A model generated the notes under the pieces. The model saw only the letters and a program-made list of their open reading frames with translations. It made no database searches and was not told the DNA's origin. DNA of 64,000 bases from Flavobacterium saliperosum (GTDB lineage Bacteria > Bacteroidota > Bacteroidia > Flavobacteriales > Flavobacteriaceae): the NCBI RefSeq assembly GCF_900100625.1, contig NZ_FMTY01000004.1:162498-226497 (forward strand). The letters are read 5' to 3'. The position numbers and the translations under genes are program-made. This document shows, one piece after another, positions 25,843 through 35,653 of this stretch (positions within the stretch are counted from its first letter, which is position 1; each line of letters opens with the position of its first letter).

Positions 25843-27183
25843 TTATCTTTCAAATAATAAACGTTGTCCGAAATGGGCTTCCTTCACTTTCGCATTGGCA
25901 TACACCAACTGTCCGTTTACAAAAGTATGGGAAATTCTCGATTTAAAATTCGTCCCTTCCATAGGTGACCATCCGCATTTATACAGGATATTGTCTTTAT
26001 TAACCGTCCAAGGTAACGCCGTATTAACGATGGCCAAATCCGCATAGTATCCTTCACGGATAAAGCCCCTTTTTTCTATTTTGAAAATTTTAGCCGGATT
26101 GTGCGCCATTTTCTCCACGATTTTTTCTACGGAAATTTTTCCCTGCAAATGCGCTTCAAACATGGCGACCACAGAATGTTGCACTAACGCCCCCCCCGAA
26201 GGTGCACTCGTGTAGGGATTTTGTTTTTCTTCCCAGGTATGAGGTGCGTGATCGGTTGCGATAACGTCGATACGGTCATCCAATAAGGCTTTCCAAAGTC
26301 CGTCTTTATCCGCTTGCGTTTTTACAGCCGGATTCCATTTGATTAAGGTGCCTTTCGTTTCGTAATCCGCATCGGTAAACCAAAGATGGTGTACACAAAC
26401 TTCCGCGGTGATTTTTTTATCTTCCAACGGAATTTTGTTCGTAAACAGTTCGGTTTCTTTTGCGGTGGAAACATGGAAAATATGCAATCGTGCACCGGTT
26501 TTTTTCGCCAATTCGATCGCTTTTGAAGACGATAAATAACACGCCTCTTCACTGCGGATCAAATGATGAAACTTCATTGGAATAGCATCGCCGTATTCGG
26601 CTTTGTAACGTTCCAGATTGGCTTTTATGGTAGCTTCGTCTTCGCAATGCACTGCGATTAACATTGGCGTACTTGAGAAAATCTTTTCCAGTACCTCTTC
26701 GTTATCCACCAGCATATTTCCGGTCGAAGAACCTAAAAACAATTTGATTCCCGCCACATTACGTGGGTTCGTTTTTAAAACTTCCTCCAGATTATCGTTG
26801 GTTCCGCCCATCATGAACGAATAATTCGCAAACGATGTACGGGAAGCGATTTCATATTTCTGCTCCAACAATTCCTGCGTAACCGCATTGGGAACGGTAT
26901 TGGGCTGTTCGATAAATGAGGTTACTCCTCCGGCCACCGCGGCACGGGATTCGGATGCGATATCGCCTTTATGGGTGAGACCCGGTTCGCGAAAGTGCAC
27001 CTGGTCGTCGATAGCACCGGGAATCAGATAATTCCCTTCGGCATCAATGACCTGAGAAATAGATGATTTATGACTGATGTCGGTGCCTATTTCTTTTATG
27101 AATTCGCCTTCAATCAGTACATCGCCTTCAAAAATTACCCCCTCATTTACAATCTTCGCATTCTTAATTAACGTTGAATTCAT
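25843..27183 (-). CDS. pyrC: Dihydroorotase
   Basis: 446 residues. Amidohydrolase fold with the metal motif region AIDDQVHFREPGLTHKGD (about 57-74), the carbamylated-Lys segment GIKLFLGSSTGNM and the catalytic Asp in ATDHAPHTWEEK. The usual HxH of the first metal site reads Q61-V-H63 here; I recall this form from other Bacteroidota dihydroorotases, so it is probably functional. It catalyses ring closure of carbamoyl-aspartate in pyrimidine synthesis. It lies 4 nt behind the polyprenol-phosphate mannosyltransferase gene and is co-transcribed with it. Confidence 0.94.
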   Translation of the reverse strand: MNSTLIKNAKIVNEGVIFEGDVLIEGEFIKEIGTDISHKSSISQVIDAEGNYLIPGAIDDQVHFREPGLTHKGDIASESRAAVAGGVTSFIEQPNTVPNAVTQELLEQKYEIASRTSFANYSFMMGGTNDNLEEVLKTNPRNVAGIKLFLGSSTGNMLVDNEEVLEKIFSSTPMLIAVHCEDEATIKANLERYKAEYGDAIPMKFHHLIRSEEACYLSSSKAIELAKKTGARLHIFHVSTAKETELFTNKIPLEDKKITAEVCVHHLWFTDADYETKGTLIKWNPAVKTQADKDGLWKALLDDRIDVIATDHAPHTWEEKQNPYTSAPSGGALVQHSVVAMFEAHLQGKISVEKIVEKMAHNPAKIFKIEKRGFIREGYYADLAIVNTALPWTVNKDNILYKCGWSPMEGTNFKSRISHTFVNGQLVYANAKVKEAHFGQRLLFER

Positions 27184-27187
27184 TCTA

Positions 27188-27910
27188 TTATAGTGTATTG
27201 AATATTTTTTTTAATCGCAATGTAATCACTCCGAATATGGCTTCTTTAATAATGGCATTGCTCATTTTAGACTGTCCTTTGGTACGGTCGGTGAAGATAA
27301 TCGGCACTTCGACAATTTTGAATTTATTGACAAACGTTCGGTATTTCATCTCAATCTGAAACGCATACCCGATGAATTTTATCTTATCCAGATTGATGGT
27401 TTCCAACACGTTTCGCTTATAACAAACAAAACCGGCGGTGGCATCATGAATTTTCATTCCCATGATAAAATCAACATACACCGAAGCAAAATACGACATC
27501 AAAACGCGATTAAGCGGCCAGTTGACCACATTCACTCCCGTTACGTAACGCGACCCGATGGCCATATCCGCTCCGTTAACACAAGCTTCATATAAACGTT
27601 CCAAATCCTTAGGGTTATGGGAAAAATCGGCATCCATTTCAAAGATATAGTCGAAACCGTTTTGTAAAGCCCATTTAAAACCATGAACGTAAGCCGTTCC
27701 CAAACCCGCTTTTCTAGCTCTCTTTTCAAGGTGCAATCGTTCGGGAAATTCACGCTGCAGTTCCTCCACTTTTTGGGCTGTTCCGTCGGGCGAATTATCG
27801 TCTACTATTAAAACATGGAAAGGAGTGCTCAGGGCAAATACGGCACGAACAATGCCTTCTATGTTTTCTATTTCATTATAAGTAGGAATAATAACTACGC
27901 CTCTGCTCAT
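27188..27910 (-). CDS. Polyprenol-phosphate mannosyltransferase (Dpm1-like GT2)
   Basis: 240 residues, GT2 fold without membrane anchor. Opening VVIIPTYNEIENIEGIV, VDDNSPDGTA (DxD region), FEMDADFSHNPKDLERL (second Asp motif) and GSRYVTG. Relatives transfer mannose or glucose from an NDP-sugar to a polyprenyl phosphate, giving the donor for periplasmic glycosylation or lipid modification. First gene of the run with pyrC and the DUF4296 lipoprotein. Confidence 0.92.
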   Translation of the reverse strand: MSRGVVIIPTYNEIENIEGIVRAVFALSTPFHVLIVDDNSPDGTAQKVEELQREFPERLHLEKRARKAGLGTAYVHGFKWALQNGFDYIFEMDADFSHNPKDLERLYEACVNGADMAIGSRYVTGVNVVNWPLNRVLMSYFASVYVDFIMGMKIHDATAGFVCYKRNVLETINLDKIKFIGYAFQIEMKYRTFVNKFKIVEVPIIFTDRTKGQSKMSNAIIKEAIFGVITLRLKKIFNTL

Positions 27911-28105
27911 TTTACTCTAAATTTACGTGCAAAAATACATTATTTCTAACGGTGGATTCACAATAAAATTATAATAAATTTACAACAAATCGCGATTGTA
28001 TGTTTTTAACGGTATTCCTTTCAATCCGATGATTCTCTTTATTTCTGCCTGTCAGCGAAACAAGATGTACAATTCACATTAAAAATTAGTATTTTTACCT
28101 CCGCT

Positions 28106-28771
28106 ATGATGGATTTAGTATTTAACGAGAGAATAATCGAAAATAAAGATTGGGCAACGGTATTGTTTGTCCTGTGTTTTACTTTGATAGCAGTTAATCG
28201 TGCCGTTTTTGAAGTACGTTTCGCCGAATTCATTCGCATTGCGATTTCAGACAAATACCTTAAAATTTACAAAGACAGTGGTAACATGAACAGTTGGTTT
28301 ACCATTTCCATGTTTTTTGTCCAATTGATTTCGTTTTCTTTTTTAATACAGTTAACGCTCAGTTATTTCGGCTACACCACCAAAACGAATTGGATTTCCT
28401 ATATCCAGATTATCACTTTATTAGGGGTTTTTATTCTTTCGAAATACCTGATTGAGAAAATTATCGCCACCACTTTCAATATTGAAGAATTCAACGAACA
28501 GTTTAATTTACAGAAAGTGAATTACCGGACCTATGTCGGATTGTTGGTTTTACCGCTGAACGTTTTGCTTTTCTATAACGATTTCTTGTCAAAAACACTG
28601 CTTCTCGTTATTATTTCTATCATTTTGATAATTAACATGATAACATACTTCTTTTCATTAAAGAATTATCAAAACTTAATTCTGAGTAAGTTCTTTTATT
28701 TTATTTTGTATCTTTGCGCACTTGAAATAGCGCCCTATTATTTCATGTACTATTGGTTTACAAAAAGTTAG
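28106..28771 (+). CDS. DUF4271 membrane protein
   Basis: 221 residues with about six or seven transmembrane segments and the DUF4271 pattern (RYxxx-type AEFIRIAISDKYLKIYKDSGNMNSWFTISM near residues 40-70; NYRTYVGLLVLPLNVLLFYN at 142-161). Function unknown. It is followed after 22 nt by the HemD-like gene, an association I recognise from Flavobacteriaceae. Either ATG at 28106 or 28109 could start it. Confidence 0.85.
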   Translation: MMDLVFNERIIENKDWATVLFVLCFTLIAVNRAVFEVRFAEFIRIAISDKYLKIYKDSGNMNSWFTISMFFVQLISFSFLIQLTLSYFGYTTKTNWISYIQIITLLGVFILSKYLIEKIIATTFNIEEFNEQFNLQKVNYRTYVGLLVLPLNVLLFYNDFLSKTLLLVIISIILIINMITYFFSLKNYQNLILSKFFYFILYLCALEIAPYYFMYYWFTKS

Positions 28772-28793
28772 AATAATTGATTTTATTTAAAAT

Positions 28794-29552
28794 ATGAAAG
28801 TGAAAACTATCTTGGTTTCTCAACCAGAGCCTAAAGTGGAGAATTCACCGTACTTTGAGCTTCAGCAAAAACTGAAAATTAAAGTTGACTTTAGGCCTTT
28901 TATTCACGTAGAGGGCGTTTCGGCCAAAGAAGTCCGCGCACAGAAAATCGACCTGAACAATTTCACGGCGATTATCCTAACCAGCAAAAACTCGGTAGAT
29001 CACTTCTTCAGAGTCGCAGAGGAAATGCGCTACAAAGTGCCGGAAGATTTGAAATATTTTTGCCAGTCGGAAGCCATCGCTTTCTATTTACAGAAGTATG
29101 TAGTCTACAGAAAACGTAAAATTTATGTGGGTCAGAAAGACTTTGTCGATTTGTCGCCACTTATTAAAAAATACAAGGACGAGAAATTCCTTTTACCATC
29201 ATCCGACCAATTGAATGCGGATATCCCACAAACCTTAAACGCCTTAAAAGTAAACTGGTTACCAGGAACTTTCTACAAAACCGTAATGAGTGATCTTTCC
29301 GATTTAAAAGACGTATATTATGATGTTTTGGCGTTTTTCAGTCCGACAGGAATCAAGTCGTTATTTAAAAACTTCCCTGATTTCGTTCAGAACAACACCC
29401 GTATCGCCGTTTTCGGAAGTACCACCCAAAAAGAAGCCTTGGAACACGGTTTAAGAGTCGACATCATGGCGCCAACACCGGAAACACCTTCGATGACCAT
29501 GGCTTTGGAAAAATACATTATTAAAGCTAATAAAGAATCTAAGGACAAATAA
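28794..29552 (+). CDS. Uroporphyrinogen-III synthase family protein (HemD-like)
   Basis: 252 residues with the two-lobed HemD layout: ILVSQPEPKVENSPYF at the start, AIILTSKNSVDHFF in the first lobe, and VLAFFSPTGIKSLF plus IAVFGSTTQKEALEHGLRVDIMAPTPETPSM in the second. HemD closes hydroxymethylbilane to uroporphyrinogen III in haem synthesis. No other haem genes are in the window; the gene follows DUF4271. The family is clear, the exact activity likely. Confidence 0.85.
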   Translation: MKVKTILVSQPEPKVENSPYFELQQKLKIKVDFRPFIHVEGVSAKEVRAQKIDLNNFTAIILTSKNSVDHFFRVAEEMRYKVPEDLKYFCQSEAIAFYLQKYVVYRKRKIYVGQKDFVDLSPLIKKYKDEKFLLPSSDQLNADIPQTLNALKVNWLPGTFYKTVMSDLSDLKDVYYDVLAFFSPTGIKSLFKNFPDFVQNNTRIAVFGSTTQKEALEHGLRVDIMAPTPETPSMTMALEKYIIKANKESKDK

Positions 29553-29570
29553 CTTTACTTTTTATATTGA

Positions 29571-29594
29571 AAAAGCAGCCGTTTGGCTGCTTTT
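29571..29594 (+). terminator. Hairpin terminator after the HemD-like gene
   Basis: Stem AAAAGCAGCC / GGCTGCTTTT with a GTTT loop and eight Ts. Confidence 0.92.
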
Positions 29595-29703
29595 TTTTAT
29601 TTCCAAATGACATTTGCAAATTCGCAGATTGAAAAAGCAATGAATAAATCAGTAAATTTGTGGCGGTATACTTACTTTAAAATTTAGCATATCCGTTTTA
29701 AAC

Positions 29704-29732
29704 AAAAAAAATCCCAACCTTTCGATTGGGAT
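29704..29732 (-). terminator. Terminator of pckA
   Basis: Stem ATCCCAA (29711-29717) / TTGGGAT (29726-29732); on the minus strand it is followed by a run of T (29704-29710), just past the pckA stop. Confidence 0.8.
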
Positions 29733-29755
29733 CCTTATATCAATACTGTTTATTT

Positions 29756-31369
29756 TTATAATTGAGGTCCTGCATTCACAAGATTCTTGCCTTCCTCATT
29801 ATCCGTATACTGAACGAAGTTTTTGATAAATCTTCTCGCCAAATCCTCTGCTTTTGCAGTCCATTCGGAAGCCTCCGCATACGTATTTCTTGGATCAAGG
29901 ATTTCCGTATTTACCCCTTCCAAAGCCGTTGGTACTTCCAAGTTGAAGATTGGAACGATTTGCGTATCCGCTTTCTCCAATGAACCGTCTAAGATTCTGT
30001 CGATGATGGCACGCGTGTCTTTAATTGAAATACGTTTTCCTGTTCCGTTCCAGCCTGTATTCACCATATAAGCCGTTGCATTGTGTTCTTCCATTTTCTT
30101 CACCAATTCTTCCCCGTATTTTGTTGGGTGCAAACACAAGAATGCCTTGCCAAAACACGCAGAGAACGTTGGCTCCGGTTGTGTCACCCCTCTTTCCGTT
30201 CCTGCTAATTTAGCCGTGAAACCAGATAAGAAATAGTATTTTGTTTGTTCCGGAGTCAATTTGGAAACCGGTGGCATTACTCCGAAAGCATCTGCCGTTA
30301 AGAAGATCACTTTTGAAGCGTGACCTGCTTTGGAAACCGGTTTTACAATATTTTCAATATGATCGATAGGATATGAAACACGTGTGTTTTGTGTCACGGA
30401 ACCGTCTTTAAAATCAATTTTACCGTCAGCATCCAGAGTAACATTCTCAAGCAATGCATTTCTTCTGATGGCTCCGTAAATATCCGGTTCATTTTCTTTG
30501 CTTAAATCGATGGTTTTGGCATAACAACCGCCTTCGAAATTGAAAACCCCGTCGTTATCCCATCCGTGCTCATCGTCTCCGATTAATTCACGTTTCGGAT
30601 CGGTTGACAAGGTTGTTTTTCCTGTTCCGGACAAGCCGAAGAATACCGCAACATCACCGTCTTTCCCTTTATTGGCAGAACAGTGCATGGAAGCAATTCC
30701 TCTTAACGGAAGGTAGTAGTTCATCATGGAGAACAAACCTTTTTTCATTTCTCCACCGTACCACGTTCCTCCAATTAACTGGATTTTCTCGGTAAGGTTG
30801 AACGCCACATATACTTCCGAATTTAATCCGTGCGCCGCATAGTCTTTGAAACTGGTTTTGGAACCGTTCATTACAATAAAATCAGGCTCACCGAAGTTTT
30901 CCAATTCTGCCTCCGTAGGACGAATGAACATGTTTTTTACGAAATGTGCCTGCCAGGCCACTTCCATAATGAAACGTACTTTCAAACGGGTATCTTCATT
31001 GGCGCCGCAAAAAGCATCCACCACAAATAATCGTTTTCCTGAAAGCTGCTTCACCGTAGTTTCTTTTAAAGCATTCCAGGTATCCTGTGTAATTGGCTTG
31101 TTATCGTTTACTGCTTTTTCAGAAGTCCACCAAATCGTATCTTTGGTAACATCATCTTTTACAATATATTTATCTTTAGGAGATCTTCCCGTGAATACAC
31201 CAGTCATTACATTTACTGCGCCAAGTTCAGACAACTGCCCTTTCTCATACCCTTCCAACGCAGGATTCAGCTCTTCATTATACAAGAAATCAAATGACGG
31301 ATTGTAGACAATTTCAACTGTGTTATTAATTCCGTATTTCTCTAATGAAATTGTTTTGGTAACATTCAT
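29756..31369 (-). CDS. pckA: Phosphoenolpyruvate carboxykinase (ATP)
   Basis: 537 residues from the ATG at 31369 ([14 protein letters not shown]); the longer in-frame start at 31447 adds 26 atypical hydrophobic residues. P-loop [11 protein letters not shown], metal and substrate residues in [24 protein letters not shown], and the downstream RVSYPIDHI. It converts oxaloacetate and ATP to phosphoenolpyruvate, the entry to gluconeogenesis. Single gene with its own terminator. Confidence 0.96.
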   Translation of the reverse strand: MNVTKTISLEKYGINNTVEIVYNPSFDFLYNEELNPALEGYEKGQLSELGAVNVMTGVFTGRSPKDKYIVKDDVTKDTIWWTSEKAVNDNKPITQDTWNALKETTVKQLSGKRLFVVDAFCGANEDTRLKVRFIMEVAWQAHFVKNMFIRPTEAELENFGEPDFIVMNGSKTSFKDYAAHGLNSEVYVAFNLTEKIQLIGGTWYGGEMKKGLFSMMNYYLPLRGIASMHCSANKGKDGDVAVFFGLSGTGKTTLSTDPKRELIGDDEHGWDNDGVFNFEGGCYAKTIDLSKENEPDIYGAIRRNALLENVTLDADGKIDFKDGSVTQNTRVSYPIDHIENIVKPVSKAGHASKVIFLTADAFGVMPPVSKLTPEQTKYYFLSGFTAKLAGTERGVTQPEPTFSACFGKAFLCLHPTKYGEELVKKMEEHNATAYMVNTGWNGTGKRISIKDTRAIIDRILDGSLEKADTQIVPIFNLEVPTALEGVNTEILDPRNTYAEASEWTAKAEDLARRFIKNFVQYTDNEEGKNLVNAGPQL

Positions 31370-31447
31370 AATTAAAATGTGTTGTTTGTTTGTTTTTAAG
31401 AACGCAAAAATAAAAAAATTTAATTTCAGATAGGTTTTTTTAACCAA

Positions 31448-31837
31448 TTATTCTGTTTTTTTACCCTGAATTTTAGCAAAAAGCACTATCCACGCCGAAA
31501 TCATTAACAGCCCTCCAATCGGTGTAATCGGACCGAGAAATTTCACGTTAAGAGATGCGAGTGAAGCGGTTGCCAAAAGATAGATGGATCCCGAAAAGAA
31601 AAGCACACCAACAGCTGTCAACCAAAGAATTGTTTTCTTGGTTTTCCCGTCAATCAAACCTGTTGTCCCCACAAAAAGAAGAAACAACGCATGATACATC
31701 TGATATCGGACACCGGTTTCAAAAGTAATCAGCTCCGTTTCACTTAAAACCTCTTTCAAGCCGTGTGCTCCGAAAGCGCCTAAGACAATAGCCACTGCCC
31801 CCATAAAAGCAGCGACACCAATGATTTTTTTATCCAT
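31448..31837 (-). CDS. DUF423 small membrane protein
   Basis: 129 residues, four transmembrane segments, with the DUF423 signatures GAFGAHGLKEVL (21-32), YQMYHALFLL and FSGSIYLLA. Function unknown. It lies upstream of pckA on the same strand; the 78-bp gap to the pckA ATG could hold the pckA promoter. Confidence 0.9.
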   Translation of the reverse strand: MDKKIIGVAAFMGAVAIVLGAFGAHGLKEVLSETELITFETGVRYQMYHALFLLFVGTTGLIDGKTKKTILWLTAVGVLFFSGSIYLLATASLASLNVKFLGPITPIGGLLMISAWIVLFAKIQGKKTE

Positions 31838-31961
31838 AATTTCAAATTATGCCCAAAGTTAGCACAATTTAAAAGTTAAATAATGAAACTTATCTTGTTT
31901 TCTGCTTCCAAAGAATATAACAAATTCTTATTTTCGTGGACTTTTTAAAACATACCTCATC

Positions 31962-33314
31962 ATGAGAAATATTCTGATTATCGGAGCGGGTCGTTCGGCG
32001 TCTTCGCTTATTAAATACCTGTTGGAAAAATCGGAAAGTGAAAACCTGCATCTTACCATTGGCGATTTGTCTTTGGAATTGGCGCAGAAAAAAACACAAA
32101 ACCATACAAATGCCACGGCTATCGCATTAGACATCTTTAACGAAACCCAGCGCAGAGAAGAAATTCAGAAAGCGGACATCGTAATTTCGATGTTGCCCGC
32201 GCATTTACATATTGAGGTAGCCAAAGACTGTATTACTTACAAAAAACACATGGTTACGGCTTCTTACATTTCCGATGCCATGCAGGAATTGGATGCAGCG
32301 GCAAAAGCAAACAACCTGATTTTCATGAATGAAATCGGACTTGATCCGGGAATCGACCATTTGAGCGCTATGAAAGTGATTGATGAGATTCGTGAAAAAG
32401 GCGGAAAAATGATTTTATTCGAATCGTTCTGTGGTGGTTTGGTTGCTCCGGAATCGGATACCAATCTTTGGAATTACAAATTTACCTGGGCCCCAAGAAA
32501 TGTGGTTTTGGCCGGACAGGGCGGCGCTGCCAAATTCATTCAGGAAGGCAAATACAAATACATTCCGTACAACAAATTGTTCCGAAGAACTGAGTTTCTT
32601 GAAGTGGATGGCTACGGAAGATTCGAAGGGTATGCCAACCGCGATTCGTTAAAATACCGAAGCGTTTACGGATTGAACGATGCATCAACGGTTTTCAGAG
32701 GCACAATTCGTCGTGTAGGGTACTCCAAAGCCTGGGACATGTTCGTGCAATTGGGCATGACGGACGATTCGTATGTTATTGACGATTCGGAAACCATGAG
32801 CTACCGAGAATTCATCAATTTATTTTTACCGTATCATCCAACGGATTCCGTGGAAATCAAATTGCGTCACCAACTGAAAATCGATCAGGATGATGTGATG
32901 TGGGACAAGTTACTGGAACTGGATTTGTTCAACCCAAATAAGATTGTAGGTCTGAAAAACGCGACTCCGGCACAAATTCTGGAGAAAATTTTAACCGACA
33001 GCTGGTCGTTACAACCCGACGACAAGGACATGATCGTAATGTACCACAAATTCGGATACGAATTGAACGGCGTGAAAAAACAAATCGATGCCACCATGGT
33101 TTGCCTTGGCGACGACCAAACGTATACCGCAATGGCCAAAACGGTAGGATTACCCGTAGCGATGGCAACCTTACAAATCCTGAACGGCAACATCAAAACA
33201 CCGGGTGTGCAATTACCGTTAAACAAAGAAGTGTATCTTCCTATTTTAAAAGAGCTTGAGGAATACGGTGTGATTTTCCATGAAAAAGAAGTCGAATACA
33301 AAGGCTATAAATAA
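31962..33314 (+). CDS. Saccharopine dehydrogenase-family oxidoreductase
   Basis: 450 residues. Rossmann motif IIGAGRSASSLI near the start, then VISMLPAHLHIEVAKDCI, the Gly-rich middle GLDPGIDHLSAMKVID and ESFCGGLVAPESDTN as in saccharopine reductase-type enzymes. These use NAD(P) to act on saccharopine or similar imino acids; in bacteria without the yeast pathway they probably serve lysine breakdown, or spermidine-type pathways in some lineages. Length and C-terminal domain look complete. A strong bidirectional terminator follows. Confidence 0.88.
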   Translation: MRNILIIGAGRSASSLIKYLLEKSESENLHLTIGDLSLELAQKKTQNHTNATAIALDIFNETQRREEIQKADIVISMLPAHLHIEVAKDCITYKKHMVTASYISDAMQELDAAAKANNLIFMNEIGLDPGIDHLSAMKVIDEIREKGGKMILFESFCGGLVAPESDTNLWNYKFTWAPRNVVLAGQGGAAKFIQEGKYKYIPYNKLFRRTEFLEVDGYGRFEGYANRDSLKYRSVYGLNDASTVFRGTIRRVGYSKAWDMFVQLGMTDDSYVIDDSETMSYREFINLFLPYHPTDSVEIKLRHQLKIDQDDVMWDKLLELDLFNPNKIVGLKNATPAQILEKILTDSWSLQPDDKDMIVMYHKFGYELNGVKKQIDATMVCLGDDQTYTAMAKTVGLPVAMATLQILNGNIKTPGVQLPLNKEVYLPILKELEEYGVIFHEKEVEYKGYK

Positions 33315-33347
33315 AAAAATCCCCCGCTTGTAACGGGGGATTTTTTT
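33313..33347. terminator. Bidirectional terminator
   Basis: Perfect 14-bp stem AAAAAAATCCCCCG / CGGGGGATTTTTTT between two convergent genes; its right end touches the stop codon of the minus-strand gene. Confidence 0.93.
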
Positions 33348-33972
33348 ATGAGGCTTCTGCCATTTTCTTTTGTTTGATGATTTCGTCCTGAAGCTGGCGT
33401 CTCAGTTTCTGCTCTCTTTCGATGGCATTGCGCTTAAAGGTCTCCAACTCGTCTTCCACTTCGGTTAATATGGTTTTTGAATTCTTGGTAATCTCGTTTG
33501 CTTTTTTGAATCGAATGGCAGAAAAAATTACGGTGATCAGCAATGTTAACACCAACGACCACATGATGGCATGATACAGATTCTTGTCGAGTTGCATTCC
33601 GAAAAACAGGAAAGTTTCATTGGATGTATCGGACGCTACAACCTTAGCATTGGCTGCCGCCACGTCGCTTTTCAGTTTCTTTATCTCGGAGTTCTTGTTT
33701 TCGATGATGGTTCTGGCATCGGATAAGTCGTTTTCGTTTCGGGAAAGCAGGGTCATTACATCGGAATGCAATTCTTCCAAAGCCACCTTCTTAACCAGCT
33801 TCACATCGTTGTAATTGGCAGAGTTGACCAAAATCTGACTCATTTGATTTTCCAGTGCTTTTTTGGTAATCGGCTTTTCGGGAACCGCCTCAATATTCTG
33901 GGCCGTTGCCGCAACACCGTTCAACAGTGAAACCATCACTGCAAAAACTAATTTAAAAATTGAATTTTTCAT
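33346..33972 (-). CDS. Coiled-coil membrane protein with signal peptide
   Basis: 208 residues: signal peptide ~1-24, a polar and then coiled-coil region (~70-115, heptads with SEIKKLKSDVAAANAK), one transmembrane helix (~133-152), and a second charged coiled coil (~160-205, EREQKLRRQLQDEIIKQKKMAEAS). So it has an extracytoplasmic N-terminal part and a cytoplasmic tail. I do not recognise a function. It stands alone, convergent with the saccharopine dehydrogenase-like gene. Confidence 0.78.
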   Translation of the reverse strand: MKNSIFKLVFAVMVSLLNGVAATAQNIEAVPEKPITKKALENQMSQILVNSANYNDVKLVKKVALEELHSDVMTLLSRNENDLSDARTIIENKNSEIKKLKSDVAAANAKVVASDTSNETFLFFGMQLDKNLYHAIMWSLVLTLLITVIFSAIRFKKANEITKNSKTILTEVEDELETFKRNAIEREQKLRRQLQDEIIKQKKMAEAS

Positions 33973-34153
33973 TTTACTAGATTTGGGGTTAGTAGTAAAT
34001 TGACACTAAATTGAAATTGCTTCACGGATAACGAAACATTCCTTACTATATAGATGCGTAATTTTTTACACTTTTAAAAAATTTGAACCTTTAACTAAAA
34101 ATTATGACTATATTTAAATCGTTAAAGCTATAATAACTTTCATATTATCAACA

Positions 34154-34624
34154 ATGAAACTAAATCACTTACAAATAGAAATCGACGGTATTGACAAACA
34201 GATCCTGCGCGACCTGATGGAAGACGCCCGAAAACCCATTTTACAGATTGCCAACAAAATCGGCATTTCCGGTGCCGCGATTCACCAGCGGTTGCGGAAG
34301 CTGGAACAGGCCGGCGTGATTTCGGGGTCGAAATTTGTGTTAAACACCAAGGTTTTGGGCTACAGCACGATGGCCTTTGTGGGGATTTATCTGGACAAAG
34401 CGGCGCGAAACCCGGAAGCAGTGAAAGAACTGAAAAAAATACCGGAAGTACTGGAATGCCATTACACCACCGGAAACTGGAGTATCTTAATTAAAATCAT
34501 TTGTCGGGATAACGAACACTTGATGCAACTGCTGAACAAAAAAATCCAGGCGATTGACGGGGTGTCCCGAACGGAGACGTTTATATCGCTGGACCAACAG
34601 ATTGAACGACAGATACAATTGTAA
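34154..34624 (+). CDS. Lrp/AsnC-family transcriptional regulator
   Basis: 156 residues. The N-terminal winged helix-turn-helix (IDKQILRDLMEDARKPILQIANKIGISGAAIHQRLRKLE, ~14-50) is joined to an AsnC ligand-binding RAM domain (~70-150, AFVGIYLDKAARNPEAVKELKKIPEVLECHYTTG). It usually senses an amino acid and forms octamers. No obvious target gene adjoins it: a dispersed repeat follows. Confidence 0.93.
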   Translation: MKLNHLQIEIDGIDKQILRDLMEDARKPILQIANKIGISGAAIHQRLRKLEQAGVISGSKFVLNTKVLGYSTMAFVGIYLDKAARNPEAVKELKKIPEVLECHYTTGNWSILIKIICRDNEHLMQLLNKKIQAIDGVSRTETFISLDQQIERQIQL

Positions 34625-34684
34625 TTTGGTTATTGGTGGATTTGGTTATTTGAAACGACACAAAAAGAAAAATGGTTTCCTACC

Positions 34685-34795
34685 TAGCCCCGATTGCAGT
34701 GTAAATTACCTTTGTCAAAGTTTTGAACTTTGACAAAGGTAATTGCAACGGAAAGCGGGAACAAGGACTGCAAAAAAGCCCAAACCTTCGCTCCA
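34685..34795 (+). repeat. Dispersed intergenic repeat, copy A, with 19-bp perfect hairpin
   Basis: Begins TAGCCCCGATTGCAGTG (identical to copy B at 39185). An exact 19-bp inverted repeat with a 3-nt loop follows (34704-34722 against 34726-34744), then AACGGAAAGCGGGAACAAGG and an end CGCTCCAAAAAA. It lies between two convergent genes and could also end transcription in both directions. Confidence 0.8.
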
Positions 34796-34847
34796 AAAAA
34801 AAAATCCGCTACTATGTAACGGATTTCATGCTTTATAAATACAGTGC

Positions 34848-35543
34848 TTATTCTCTTCTTCCGAAAACCTGCAGCGCCCAATACAACAGGGAAGCAACGG
34901 CACCCAAAGCGGCTACTACGTAGGTTCTGGCTGCCCATTTTAAGGCGTCTTCGGCTCCGGCATATTCTTCCTGACCTAACATGTTTTTGCTTTTGAGCCA
35001 TGCCAACGCGCGGTTGCTCGCGTCATACTCCACCGGCAACGTAATCAGACTGAATACGGTAGCAATAGCCATTAAAACCAAACCGGCCACCGCCACATAA
35101 AATCCGATGGACGATTTTGCACCGATACCCAAAATCAACCCACCCATAATTAACCATTGGGATAACGAGGAAGACACATTGACCATCGGTACCATTTGCG
35201 AACGCATCGTTAACCATTGGTACGCCTGCGCGTGTTGCACCGCGTGACCGCATTCGTGCGCCGCTACCGCCGCCGCCGAAGCATTGCGTTGGTTGTAAAC
35301 GCCTTCACTCAGATTCACGGTTTTGTTCGCCGGATTGTAATGGTCAGTTAGCATTCCCGGTGTGGAAATGACTTTTACATCGTAAATACCGTTGTCGGCC
35401 AACATTTTTTCGGCGATTTCGGCACCGGACATCCCGTTGCGCAAATGCACTTTCGAATACTTCGCGAACTTACTCTTTAATCGCGAACTCACCAAAAAAC
35501 TCGCCAGCGCAATCGCGCCCAATAAAATATAATATCCTAACAT
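34848..35543 (-). CDS. Membrane zinc metallopeptidase, YugP type
   Basis: 231 residues. An N-terminal transmembrane helix (~2-20), the zinc-binding HECGH (96-100) within the family's ...AAVAAHECGHAVQH motif, then two or three more transmembrane segments (~128-170, ~205-225) and the third ligand region PVEYDASNRAL. The YugP family has membrane-bound proteases of uncertain substrate, probably envelope quality control. It faces the Lrp gene tail to tail across repeat A. Confidence 0.9.
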   Translation of the reverse strand: MLGYYILLGAIALASFLVSSRLKSKFAKYSKVHLRNGMSGAEIAEKMLADNGIYDVKVISTPGMLTDHYNPANKTVNLSEGVYNQRNASAAAVAAHECGHAVQHAQAYQWLTMRSQMVPMVNVSSSLSQWLIMGGLILGIGAKSSIGFYVAVAGLVLMAIATVFSLITLPVEYDASNRALAWLKSKNMLGQEEYAGAEDALKWAARTYVVAALGAVASLLYWALQVFGRRE

Positions 35544-35653
35544 AGTGTTTTTCTTTTTTACTTATTTAAGTTATGAAAGTTACTCAAATTACACGCCAAA
35601 TTCAAATCTGACAGACGGTTAATGCAATTTTGACAGGTTAAAGTTTTATTAAA

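Noticed and set aside
30846..31307. 153-residue plus-strand ORF over pckA
   Set aside because: Antisense to highly conserved pckA codons; low-complexity, no start context.
31370..31447. Longer start of pckA
   Set aside because: Adds 26 hydrophobic residues unlike a cytoplasmic enzyme and fills the likely promoter; ATG at 31369 fits the family.
32885..33301. 138-residue minus-strand ORF inside the saccharopine dehydrogenase-like gene
   Set aside because: Mirror of coding sequence; Ser/Pro-rich translation typical of antisense frames.
33346..33972. tRNA (guanine-N1)-methyltransferase label
   Set aside because: A label I have seen on similar proteins, but this one has a signal peptide, transmembrane helix and coiled coils and no methyltransferase motif.
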